From NCBI GenBank assembly GCA_023807065.1, contig JAJJLU010004544.1:1-11808 (forward strand): a DNA stretch of 11,808 bases, in the 5' to 3' direction. The notes below the pieces were generated by a model, which saw only the letters and a program-made list of their open reading frames with translations, did not search any database and was not told the DNA's origin. Shown piece by piece: positions 1 to 8,258 of the stretch; position 1 is the first letter of the stretch, and each line of letters opens with the position of its first letter. A program made the position numbers and the translations under genes. Source of the stretch: Isotricha intestinalis. Its lineage: Eukaryota > Ciliophora > Litostomatea > Vestibuliferida > Isotrichidae.

Positions 1-160
1 TTTAAATAAAAAAAAAAAAAATGAAATAATAATTTAAATAAAAAATAAAAAAAAAATATATATAAAAAATAAGAAAAATATAAAAAATAATAAATTTTTA
101 AAATATAATAAAAATAAAAAAAAAATTAAATTTAAAATAAAATTAAATATATTTTTTTTT
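1..160. repeat. A/T low-complexity stretch
   Basis: This stretch is almost only A and T, with runs of A of up to about 14 and repeated short units such as AAATAA and ATATAT. No reading frame and no recognisable telomere repeat is present. It looks like simple intergenic sequence beyond the 3' end of the decayed gene that follows. Confidence 0.7.
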
Positions 161-984
161 TAAAAATCATATTCCAAAATACAAATAATTTATTAATGAT
201 AATTATATTTCCAGGAAAAAAAGAATTAATAAGGAAATTATTTTTTTTAATTGTGAATTTTTTTTTTGGTCAATTAAACCAATTGAAATTAAAAATTATT
301 GTTACAAAGAATATCAATTTATAATTTATATTCAATATATGTTGAAAAAACATTTAAATTTGGTGATATTAATTCTATTGATTCAAGGAATAAAGGAATT
401 TTCTTTAAATTTTGTTTTGTTTGTCTAATGATCAAAATCATGCAAATTTTTGGGTATTGAAATTTCCTTTATTATGTTTCCAAAAATTTAATTCAACATA
501 AAAAATATTTTCTTCTATTAAATCATTAAAAATTGGATATTCTGAATTTCTTAAATACTAATAATAATATAAAGGATTTTTCAACTTTATTTTTAAAAAT
601 TTTCCTCTTTCTAGATAACACAATTATTTAATTCTTTCTTATTATTAGTATATATTGTCTAGAATATTCTAATTTCAAATATTCAAATTCTCTATTATCA
701 TTTAAATATTGATATTTATTAATAATATTGATAATCTCCATTTTGAATATAAGAAAAATCATATGAATATAGAATTTTATTTTTTCTAATTGATTTTATA
801 ATTTTCTCTGAATTAATATTTTCGTTTGTTGATGATAAAAAATATTATATATTATATTTATTACAGAATGTTGAGAAATATTCTTTGAATTCTACTGGAA
901 TACAATCCCTTAAATCAAAGTTTTCTTGGTAATAAATGTTATTTAAATTATATTGATTATTAAAATTAACAATTTATTTGACAT
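160..984 (-). pseudogene. Decayed protein-coding gene, family not recognised
   Basis: Read on the minus strand, this region is a chain of short open blocks that follow one another but change frame. It may begin at the ATG at 984-982 (MSNK), followed at once by a frame change. One block runs 973-848 and holds DLRDCIPVEFKEYF; it ends at TAA 847-845, and the same frame stays open to a TAA at 721-719. The next block is 720-631 (YLNDNREFEYLKLEY), then 548-441 (DLIEENIFYVELNFWKHNKG), then 441-322 (LKKIPLFLESIELISPN). A last block of about 35 codons near 250-160 contains FFPGNIII. The blocks look like coding sequence (mixed charged and aromatic residues, one Trp-containing block) but are split by TAA stops and one-base shifts. 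Some breaks have no GT nearby, so small introns do not explain them. I do not recognise the family. The start and the 3' limit are estimates. Confidence 0.6.
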
Positions 985-1283
985 ATTTATGAATTTTTAT
1001 TTTTTTTTGTTTTATTTATTAAATGTTTTAATTTATCAATAATTAAAATTATTATACTTAATTTTTAAGAGATAATAATAAAATATTCTCTCATTTTTCA
1101 ACTGAATATATATGATTTTTAAAGGAAAAAATAATATAATTAATTAAAAATATAATATTACTTCGATAAATATTTTATTGGAACCCAATTATAATTATGT
1201 TTTCTATTTTCAAAAATTATATTCTACGAATAAAAGTATTTTTATATAAATTTTGATATTAAATAATATATATTAATTTAATC
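985..1283. other. Intergenic AT-rich DNA
   Basis: This gap lies between the presumed 5' end of the decayed gene and the 3' end of EB1. It holds only A/T-rich sequence with many stops in all frames. No RNA gene or repeat array is visible. It should contain the EB1 3' untranslated region and any remaining promoter of the decayed gene, but no defined signal can be picked out. Confidence 0.5.
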
Positions 1284-2324
1284 TTAATTTATAAATTCTT
1301 TAATTTCAATTTGATTATTTTCATTTATAATAACTTCACTAGTGAACTGAGTGAAAAGAATTTTTTCTATAAAATTAATTAAATTAATTTTATCAATATT
1401 ATCATTATTTTTAACTTTTTCAATTAAAAATTCAATATCTTTAAGTTTATTATAATAAAATTCTTTTTCTTGTCCAACTTCAGCAAGTAATAATTTAATT
1501 GTTTTATTTTCTTTTTCGAATTTTTCATTTTCATGTTTTGCCATATCAATATCTTTATTTATTTGTTCAATTATTTCATCAATTTTTTCGTTGTATTCTA
1601 TATTTTCATTTTCTAAATTTGTTGCAATTGTATTATTAATAAAATTATCTTGGCTAAAAGCATTACGTATAAATTGTTCAGTTTGTAAAGAATAATTTTC
1701 TTCATTAATATTACTTTCGCTACAAAAAGAAGGTTCAGTTGTTATAACAGAAGAATTTTTATTTTTTGATATATTATTTATTTTATTTATTTTTGATAAA
1801 TTTAAATTTTTTGGAAGGTTTTTAACATTATTAACATAAATATTCCTATTTCTATTTTTGATTTTAAGAGGTAAATTTTCTTTAATATTTTTTTTATTTG
1901 GATTAAAATTTAAGTAACTTAAAACTTGATTATTTCTTCTTTTTAATGGATCATAATTACTTAAATCAGGTTTAATATTATCAAATAATCCTTTAAACCA
2001 TTGTAATATTTCAAAATTATCTTGATATCTTCCTTTAGCTAATTTTTGAATATCAATTTCTTTTTGAATTTTACATGATATTAAAGCTTGTTGCATAATT
2101 TTTAAATTATTTAAAAATTCTGTTTCTAATTTTGCTTTCCAATTAACTTTATTCATTTTTACTTTATTTGGAAAAATACAATCTATTATTTGACAATATA
2201 TTGCTCCTGTACAAGCTTGTTCTATTCTTGTTATATTCATTTTTAATATTTCATTTATCCATCTTATTATTTCTGATTTACCAATAAAATATGCATTGTC
2301 CATCATTCCAAATACATCACTCAT
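1284..2324 (-). CDS. EB1: EB1/MAPRE family microtubule plus-end-binding protein
   Basis: EB1 proteins bind growing microtubule plus ends through an N-terminal calponin-homology domain and recruit partners through a C-terminal dimeric EB-homology domain. Here the CH domain covers about residues 10-115, with RWINEILKMN, IEQACTGAIYCQ, FPNKVKMNKVNW and KGRYQDNFEILQWFK, all close to the animal EB1 pattern. DYDP-like NYDPLKRR follows at about 123-130. A lysine- and asparagine-rich linker runs to about 240, a coiled coil from about 245, and the EBH signature GQEKEFYYNKLKDIEFL lies at about 284-300. The length (346 aa) exceeds human EB1 (268 aa), mainly because of the linker. The protein ends in IKEFIN, so the EEY/EEF tail that binds CAP-Gly domains in animal EB1 is absent. 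The ATG follows an A/T-rich leader; the stop is TAA. Family assignment is firm. Confidence 0.95.
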   Translation of the reverse strand: MSDVFGMMDNAYFIGKSEIIRWINEILKMNITRIEQACTGAIYCQIIDCIFPNKVKMNKVNWKAKLETEFLNNLKIMQQALISCKIQKEIDIQKLAKGRYQDNFEILQWFKGLFDNIKPDLSNYDPLKRRNNQVLSYLNFNPNKKNIKENLPLKIKNRNRNIYVNNVKNLPKNLNLSKINKINNISKNKNSSVITTEPSFCSESNINEENYSLQTEQFIRNAFSQDNFINNTIATNLENENIEYNEKIDEIIEQINKDIDMAKHENEKFEKENKTIKLLLAEVGQEKEFYYNKLKDIEFLIEKVKNNDNIDKINLINFIEKILFTQFTSEVIINENNQIEIKEFIN

Positions 2325-2591
2325 TTAAATTTAAATTTTAGTTTTTTTTCAATTTTTTATTTATTTCATTCAATTATTTTATTTAATTTTAAATTTATGA
2401 AATGAAAAAAATCAATCATTGATTAATAATAACAATAAGAATGTCATTAAAACAAATAAATAAATATTAATAATAATATAAATTTTTTTTTGAGAAAGGT
2501 TGAAATTCCTTCAAAATCTTTATCTTTTCAATTAAATTATTTATGATAAAAAATATAGTTTTAAAAATAAACATTGAAGTTTTATTATATA

Positions 2592-3848
2592 TTACATTAT
2601 TTTATTATCTAAAGCTCCATTAGATGATATTTTAATTTTGGGATTAATAAATTTTATTCCATTATAATTATTTTCAGTAATATTTTTTTTACTTAAAAAT
2701 ACATTTTCACTTAAATTTCTTGTATTATTTAATAATTTCATTGAATGAATATTATTTTTCATTATCATATAATTTTTAATATTTAAAAGTAGATTTTCTA
2801 ATTGATTTAATTCTTTTAATTCATTTATATTTTTAGAATCTTGCTTTAAATAAATATTATTATTTGAAATTTTATTTGAATTAAATCCACTTTTTGGTGT
2901 TTTCTTTTTTGTATATATTATATTATCATCATTTATATTATTTGAACTATGATTACTTCCAGTATTACTATTAGAATTACTATTATAACCATTTAAATTA
3001 TAAATTGTATTTTGACTATTATTATTATTTTTTTGACTATTATATTTATTTTTTACTGTTTTAATTATTTTCAATTTTGAAGTAGATTTCTTATAAGGAG
3101 ATTTTCCATATAAATTAATTTCAGTTTTAATTGAAGATTTAATAATATTATTTTCAATTCCTTTATTTAAAGAACCATTTTGATTATTATCACTATAAGT
3201 TCTTTTACTTTTTCTTTTTGAAACATTTTCATTTTTTTTATCTGGTGAAATTCCCATATTTTGTTCATATAATTCTTTATAATATTTCAATTCTTTTTTT
3301 AATTTCTCTGTTTCTGTTCTTAATTTATTTTCTGATATTATTTTATTTGATAAATTTTTTTCTAGTAATAAGATTGAATTTTTTAATGATTGAATTAATG
3401 ATTCTTTAGTTTCAAAATCTAATTTTTGTTTTTCTATGAGAGATACTTTTTTTTGAAGAAATTTTGGATTTTTTGATTCTTCAATTAAAAGTAAATTTAA
3501 TCTTTCAATTTCTTTTATATAAAGACTAATTTGTTTGAATAAAATTAAAAAAAGTTTATTTTGATTATGTGATAAATCACCTTGAGGACAAGATAAAATT
3601 TTTTCAGTTTCAAGGTAAAATTTTAAATTTAATTGATCTATATTGTGTTTAAATTTCGAAGTTTCTTCTTTGTAAAATAAATTTAAATTATTATCATTTA
3701 TCACATCTATCATATTACTTATTGCTTCTTGAGTCTTGAAAATATTATTATTATTATTTTTAAGAAAATCAATATTAATTTGTTTTGTATCATCATTTAA
3801 ATTTTTGATTCCTCGTAATTTATATTTTGGTTGACTGAAGGAACTCAT
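2592..3848 (-). CDS. Asn-rich coiled-coil protein, function unknown
   Basis: This 418-residue protein matches no family I can name. Residues 1-95 are polar and include a run of five Asn near 31-35. About 95-200 is a long predicted coiled coil, starting at NKLFLILFKQISLYIKEIER and ending near KELKYYKELYEQNMG. About 200-335 is a low-complexity linker rich in Asn, Ser and Lys (SQKNNNNSQNT, NSNSNTGSNHSS), with basic patches such as SKRKSKR. A short helical region follows (NELKELNQLENLLLNIKNYM). There is no signal peptide or membrane segment. The design, a coiled coil plus basic disordered linker, would suit a cytoskeletal or scaffolding protein, but that is inference. It is transcribed away from the coiled-coil gene starting at 4026 across a 177-base gap. 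Confidence 0.8.
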   Translation of the reverse strand: MSSFSQPKYKLRGIKNLNDDTKQINIDFLKNNNNNIFKTQEAISNMIDVINDNNLNLFYKEETSKFKHNIDQLNLKFYLETEKILSCPQGDLSHNQNKLFLILFKQISLYIKEIERLNLLLIEESKNPKFLQKKVSLIEKQKLDFETKESLIQSLKNSILLLEKNLSNKIISENKLRTETEKLKKELKYYKELYEQNMGISPDKKNENVSKRKSKRTYSDNNQNGSLNKGIENNIIKSSIKTEINLYGKSPYKKSTSKLKIIKTVKNKYNSQKNNNNSQNTIYNLNGYNSNSNSNTGSNHSSNNINDDNIIYTKKKTPKSGFNSNKISNNNIYLKQDSKNINELKELNQLENLLLNIKNYMIMKNNIHSMKLLNNTRNLSENVFLSKKNITENNYNGIKFINPKIKISSNGALDNKIM

Positions 3849-4025
3849 TCAAAAAATAATTATTGGTTTTTTATTTAAAATTGTAAAAAAAATTTATTTA
3901 ATGTTCAAATATGATTTTTATTTTATTTTTATTATTTTTCAATATAATTTTCATATTGCATTTTCATTAAATTAATATTAAGATATTTGTTAATTTTTTA
4001 TTACAAATTTATTTTTAATTTAAAA
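3849..4025. promoter_or_regulatory. Divergent intergenic region, likely shared promoter
   Basis: These 177 bases separate the start codons of two coiled-coil genes transcribed in opposite directions, so promoter elements for both must lie here or inside the genes. The sequence is A/T-rich with long T runs. No specific factor-binding site can be recognised. The function is inferred only from gene layout. Confidence 0.35.
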
Positions 4026-5429
4026 ATGAATAATAATGTAAAAAGAAAAAATTCAAAAATAAAAATAGACTCAATATCAAATAATGATAAAAATAAATTA
4101 AATCAAGAAATAAAAGAAAAGAAACTATTAGTTAATGAAAATTATACAAAAAATATGATAAATATAGATATAAAAATACCTCAAAATAAGCAAAAAGGAA
4201 AAAATTTAAAATCTCTTCCAACACAAAATTTACAAAAAAGACCTTCGAGTATTCAATCAAATAATATTACTCAATCTACTTTAAATAGTAATAATACATC
4301 AAGTTTAAATAAAGATATTGTTAAATTATCAATTAATAATATTGAAAAATTATATAAGGAAACTAATTCTAAAATTCAAAATTTGAAAGTTGAAAACTTT
4401 TCAATTGATAATTTTGATATTTTTAAAAATGAAATTATATTTTTAAAAACTAGAAATGAAGTTTTAAAATTAAAAGCTAATTTTTATGAAACTGTTTTTT
4501 ATTCTATTAGAGGATTATTAGATAAACCTGAAGATAATTTTAGAGAAATTTCAAATGGAATAATTCCTGATGAAGTTAGAATTTATATTTCAAATCTAAA
4601 AAATAAAATTATGTGTATTTTAAATCAAAATAATCAACATTTTTATGAAAATTTAAATTTTATTTCAAATGATAATTCTAAAAATATGATTTTTACATTT
4701 GATACTATTTGTGATAATAAAGAAGAAATTATTTCAAAAAAATGTTTAAATACAATTAATAATATTGAATCAAATTTAAAGAATTTATTAAATAGTATAA
4801 ATCTTTTTTTCAATGGAGAAAAAGAAAAAAATGAAGAAAATAAAGAATTAAATATGGAATGTTATAAATTAAAAGAACAAATAATAAAAAATACAAAAGA
4901 AATTTTATCTTTTTATTTATTAAGTCAAAATTTTAATTTTGAATTTAAAAAAGTAAAATGTGCTTTTTTTACAAATGATGAAGTTACACAACATAAAATA
5001 AAAGAAAGAAAATTAAAAGTTTCAAAAGAATTAGATGAAATGATAAATCCTTTAATTCATAAAGTATTAACAAAAAAAAACAAAAATGATATAGCAAAGT
5101 ATATAGAAGATTTAATGAATTTTTATGAAAATATCGAAAAAATAAATGAAATAGAAAATAGTAATTTAAAAGATTTAAATAATGCATTAATAACCAAAAT
5201 AAAAAATATGAATTTGAAAGTTAAAAAAATTTCAGAAGAATTTTTTTCAAAAACAACAAACACAATTAATGGTTTAACAGAGTTAATTGAATATTTAAAC
5301 AATAATAATTCGAATAATATTGAAAAAGTAACATTTTCCTTAATAAACACTCAAAAACAAAATATAATTGAATTAATAATAGCATATAATCTCCTAAAAG
5401 ATGATATTCAAAATCTAAATTTAACCTAA
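4026..5429 (+). CDS. Coiled-coil protein, function unknown
   Basis: The start chosen is the first ATG of the frame (MNNNVKRKNSK). The frame is open for 13 further codons upstream but has no ATG there. The 467-residue product has a basic, Asn- and Ser-rich N-terminus of about 110 residues (KGKNLKSLPTQNLQKRPSS), then a mostly helical body. The first helical block contains IFKNEIIFLKTRNEVLKLKANFYE, followed by SIRGLLDKPEDNFREIS and IIPDEVRIYISNLKNKI. Later blocks are long charged helices (LKEQIIKNTKEILSFYLL, YIEDLMNFYENIEKINEIEN). There are three Cys and no Trp. No membrane segment, signal peptide or enzymatic motif is seen. I cannot assign a family. The body is less low-complexity than that of its divergent neighbour, so it is probably a folded helical protein, perhaps structural. 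Its 3' end faces the next gene across 132 bases. Confidence 0.8.
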   Translation: MNNNVKRKNSKIKIDSISNNDKNKLNQEIKEKKLLVNENYTKNMINIDIKIPQNKQKGKNLKSLPTQNLQKRPSSIQSNNITQSTLNSNNTSSLNKDIVKLSINNIEKLYKETNSKIQNLKVENFSIDNFDIFKNEIIFLKTRNEVLKLKANFYETVFYSIRGLLDKPEDNFREISNGIIPDEVRIYISNLKNKIMCILNQNNQHFYENLNFISNDNSKNMIFTFDTICDNKEEIISKKCLNTINNIESNLKNLLNSINLFFNGEKEKNEENKELNMECYKLKEQIIKNTKEILSFYLLSQNFNFEFKKVKCAFFTNDEVTQHKIKERKLKVSKELDEMINPLIHKVLTKKNKNDIAKYIEDLMNFYENIEKINEIENSNLKDLNNALITKIKNMNLKVKKISEEFFSKTTNTINGLTELIEYLNNNNSNNIEKVTFSLINTQKQNIIELIIAYNLLKDDIQNLNLT

Positions 5430-5561
5430 AATATATGTTTGTTTTATTTTTTAAATGTTTATAAGATTTTAATTAAAATTTATTAATATTGATAGGCATG
5501 AAAATGAAAAAAATATTGAAATTATAATAACAATTAATTAATTAATATTATAAATATAAAT

Positions 5562-6490
5562 TTAATTTCCAGGTAAAACATAATTTTTTCCTAAAACTTG
5601 AGATTTAATTATAGTAGATTCATTAGTAGCTTCTTTTCCTTTATAAAACATAGGTAAAATTATTGTAGAATTTTGTTTTGATTTAATAAATCCATCCATA
5701 CTATCATGAATTAAATTATTATATTTAACTTCTTTTCCTATTTGATTTATACTTATATTAATAATAGGATCTGAAATATAACATAAAAAACAAATTTCCG
5801 AAGTTTTTTCAATAAATTCTTTTATCATATTATAAATAGATGATTTTTTATCAGAATTTAATTGTAATTCTTTATTAATTTCATTAATTAAAATTTTATA
5901 ATTTATACCTCTTTGATATTCATTATAATAACTTTTCCAATTTGCTTGATATGCTTTTCTTAAAACATTATCAATAGGTTCAAATAAAATATTAGTAAAT
6001 AATGTATTTTTAATCAGTTCTTCAATAGGAGAAAAATAATTATTTGTTATTTCTGAAATTCTAATAAAAATTGTTTTAAAAAAATAAAGAACTCCTTCTA
6101 AATTTAAATTTGGTTGAAGAAGATCAAAAAAAATATCTTGACATAAAAGTTTAATATAATCATTAATTTTAAATTGTAGTTCTGTTAACATTGGAAAAGA
6201 GTTAGAAGTATTAGAAGAAAATCCAGGAATCATTTCATGAATATAATTCTTTAAATTTTCTACTTCTTTTGATAATATTTTATTTTCTTCTTCTAATGAA
6301 ACATTTTGTTCATATACAGAACGAATTTTGGTATTTATATTTTTTTTCATTTCTTTATATGAAATTTCATTGTCTATTTGATATTATATATATTTTTAAT
6401 GTTACATTCTGATTCATTATCAAAGATAAATTCATTTCCAATCTTTTTTTGATATGAAGGAGGAGTATATAAATTTTGTCTTTTTGACAT
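5562..6490 (-). CDS. Coiled-coil protein with MIEAP/SPATA18-like C-terminal domain, two exons
   Basis: Exon 1 is 6490-6406 and exon 2 is 6373-5562, joined across a 32-base GT..AG intron; the product is 298 residues. The upstream start gives MSKRQNLYTPPSYQKKIGNE, and the splice adds DNESEYNEISYKEM in frame with the exon 2 ATG. A short coiled coil lies at about 47-75 (YEQNVSLEEENKILSKEVENL). A helical region spans about 90-215. The C-terminal part shows EICFLCYISDPIINI, then QIGKEVKYN, then STIILPMFYKG and IIKSQVLG. This spacing resembles the C-terminal domain of MIEAP (SPATA18, mitochondria-eating protein), where a C-LCWLM-IQDPP stretch is followed by a G-x-x-F/Y block and a VVWPALLL ... KG-VAQG block. 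In animals MIEAP acts in mitochondrial quality control, but related domains occur in proteins of unknown role. The assignment rests on remembered motif order and is tentative. The stop is TAA. Confidence 0.7.
6374..6405 (-). other. Predicted 32-base spliceosomal intron
   Basis: On the minus strand the segment begins GTAACATT and ends CAAATAG. Before it, an ATG-led frame of 28 codons runs into an in-frame stop at the segment's end. After it, the long downstream frame begins one base out of register. Removing exactly these 32 bases joins the two frames through a TAC codon with no stop. The upstream ATG sits in an A/T-rich context (TTTAAATG) like those of the other genes. The intron is nearly all A/T and falls within the very short intron range known in some ciliates. 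Confidence 0.8.
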
Positions 6491-6714
6491 TTAAATTTTT
6501 CCAAAAAATTCAAAAAAATTATTTTTAGTATATATCAATTATTAATTTTTAATTGACACTCTTATATGAAAAACATTTATTATAATATTCAAACTAAAAA
6601 TATTTTATGTATTATTTTTGATAAAAAATAATTTATTCAAGAATTTAAATTAAAAATAAACTAAATATCCCAACTAATTATTTAAAGAAATATTATTTAT
6701 AATAACAAATTTTT

Positions 6715-8025
6715 TTAATTGGAAAGAAGTAATTTATTTCCTGTTTGAGGAATATAATCATAATTCTCTTCTAATTCATAACTTCTTTTTTTTCTTGGAA
6801 TTTTTTTAATATAATAATATAACATAAAAATTAAAAAAATAATAATTATAATTAAAAGAGAAACAAGTATACTAATTCCAGAAAACCTTCTTTTTCCTTT
6901 TAAGTAATATCCAATAGTATTATCTTCTAAATTAAAAACTAATAAATATTTTTCTAAAAATAATTTCCCAAAAATCCAATTTTTATCTCTTACTCCATTT
7001 TGAAATTTAACTAAAAAATGTTGATATCCTTTATTATCATAATAAATTAAATCCTCTTTGGAAAAAGTAAAAATAGTTTTTAAATCAGAATGTTCAAATT
7101 CTAAATTTCCAATAAAATCCATATTAACATTTTTATCACAATAATAATATCTGAAACTAATAGTATTTTCAGTAAAGCATTTTCCTTCATTTATTAATTT
7201 TTTAAAATCATCAATTATTAAATCTTCATATTCATGAGCCCCTAAAATTCCATCAATTTTAATTTTAAAATATCCTTTTTGTGATTCTTTCATTATATTT
7301 TTCTTTCCATTTTTTAAACTATGAGAAATATTATTAAAATTTAATCCCCAAATTATATCATTATCTTCATTAATCAATGTTCGAACAGATAAAAATTTTT
7401 CTTCATTATAATTATTATCATATATATGTGGTTTTTCTCCTATTATTAATTCTCCTTCATCTTTATTTGAAAATTTCAAAACAAAATCTAAATTATTTAT
7501 TATTTCTAATTTTTTTAATTGAACTAAAAAATTATAATCTTTTATTGAAAAATCTGTTGATTTTTCATAATTTTTTAATCCTATTATTCCACTAACATTA
7601 TAACTTCTTATCAAATCAGTTGCAAGAATAAAATTTAATTTTTTTGTTATTTTATTTGGAAATTTAAAATTATCTCTTGATTTATATCCGACTGAAAAAT
7701 ATTGATAAGAAAAATATTCTTTTGAATCTTTTTCCAAAGTTGTTGACTCCTTTTCCATAAATTTAATTAAATTTTTATCAATATTTGCTTCTGAACAAGA
7801 AGTGAAAAAACTATATTGGTCTAATCTAAGATAAAAAGGGATTTTTTGACTATTTGATCCTATTTCTATAAATATTTCCATGTTTGAATCATGCAATTTT
7901 TTCATTAATTCTTGTGATGGAATTTCAGATATTTTTTGATTGTAATGTCTTTTAAATGGAAATCTTATTTCTTTTGAAGATATTTTGAAGAATAAAGTTA
8001 TAATTATTATATAGGTCAGTTTCAT
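6715..8025 (-). CDS. Pepsin-fold (A1 family) type I membrane protein, probably catalytically inactive
   Basis: Family A1 aspartic proteases have two lobes, each giving one catalytic Asp in a DTG motif. This 436-residue protein has a signal peptide (MKLTYIIIITLFFKISS) and A1 landmarks: GSNSQKIPFYLRLD at about 56-69, VSGIIGLKNY at 144-153 (usual DGILGL), DIIWGLNF at 223-230, and NWIFGKLFLEKYLLVFNLED at 349-368 with NTIGYYLKG after it (usual ILGDxFLRxYyxVFDxxNxxIGFA). A membrane helix covers about 385-407 and is followed by a short basic cytosolic tail with Tyr residues (YELEENYDYI). The first DTG is replaced by DQY (69-71), and the second site reads GILGAHEYED at 259-268, so the second Asp appears to be Gly. 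It is therefore likely a pseudoprotease, perhaps a receptor or structural protein of the secretory or surface membrane. The family call is good; loss of activity is inferred from a by-eye alignment. Confidence 0.85.
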   Translation of the reverse strand: MKLTYIIIITLFFKISSKEIRFPFKRHYNQKISEIPSQELMKKLHDSNMEIFIEIGSNSQKIPFYLRLDQYSFFTSCSEANIDKNLIKFMEKESTTLEKDSKEYFSYQYFSVGYKSRDNFKFPNKITKKLNFILATDLIRSYNVSGIIGLKNYEKSTDFSIKDYNFLVQLKKLEIINNLDFVLKFSNKDEGELIIGEKPHIYDNNYNEEKFLSVRTLINEDNDIIWGLNFNNISHSLKNGKKNIMKESQKGYFKIKIDGILGAHEYEDLIIDDFKKLINEGKCFTENTISFRYYYCDKNVNMDFIGNLEFEHSDLKTIFTFSKEDLIYYDNKGYQHFLVKFQNGVRDKNWIFGKLFLEKYLLVFNLEDNTIGYYLKGKRRFSGISILVSLLIIIIIFLIFMLYYYIKKIPRKKRSYELEENYDYIPQTGNKLLLSN

Positions 8026-8258
8026 TAAGAAATTAAATATTTATTTTTTCTTTAATTAGAAATTAATAAAATTTTCTTATTTATATGAAAAGACTGATGA
8101 TAAAAATATTATTAGGATACTATTATTTAAATATTTATTAAAATAAATTATTTATTAAATATTTAAAATTAGATAAAAATTATGATAAATTAAAGACAAT
8201 AATAGCAAATCAATAAATAATATTAAACTAATTTTATAAAAAAATAGAACAAAAAAAT

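Noticed and set aside
1..160. Telomere or chromosome end at the left edge
   Set aside because: There are no G/C-bearing telomeric repeat units such as those of ciliates; the sequence is irregular A/T only.
160..984. Multi-intron gene with tiny introns instead of a pseudogene
   Set aside because: At the break near 720 there is no GT donor, and at the TAA near 847 the available GT..AG removal creates another stop, so splicing does not restore one frame.
3218..3409. Plus-strand ORF opposite the Asn-rich coiled-coil gene
   Set aside because: It is an antisense shadow: its Phe/Leu/Ile-rich product is the complement of Lys/Glu/Asn codons of the real gene.
3987..4025. Upstream extension of the coiled-coil ORF
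   Set aside because: It has no ATG, only a TTG; the A/T-rich hydrophobic extension fits leader sequence, and the first ATG at 4026 is in a normal context.
4984..5350. Two overlapping minus-strand ORFs inside the plus-strand coiled-coil gene
   Set aside because: Both are antisense shadows with hydrophobic composition that comes from A-rich sense codons.
7377..7595. Plus-strand ORF inside the pepsin-like gene
   Set aside because: It is an antisense shadow of a gene with clear family motifs, and it has no features of its own.
8091..8110. CTGATGA resembling a C box of a C/D snoRNA
   Set aside because: No matching D box with a terminal stem was found at a suitable distance; a short match like this is expected by chance in A/T-rich DNA.
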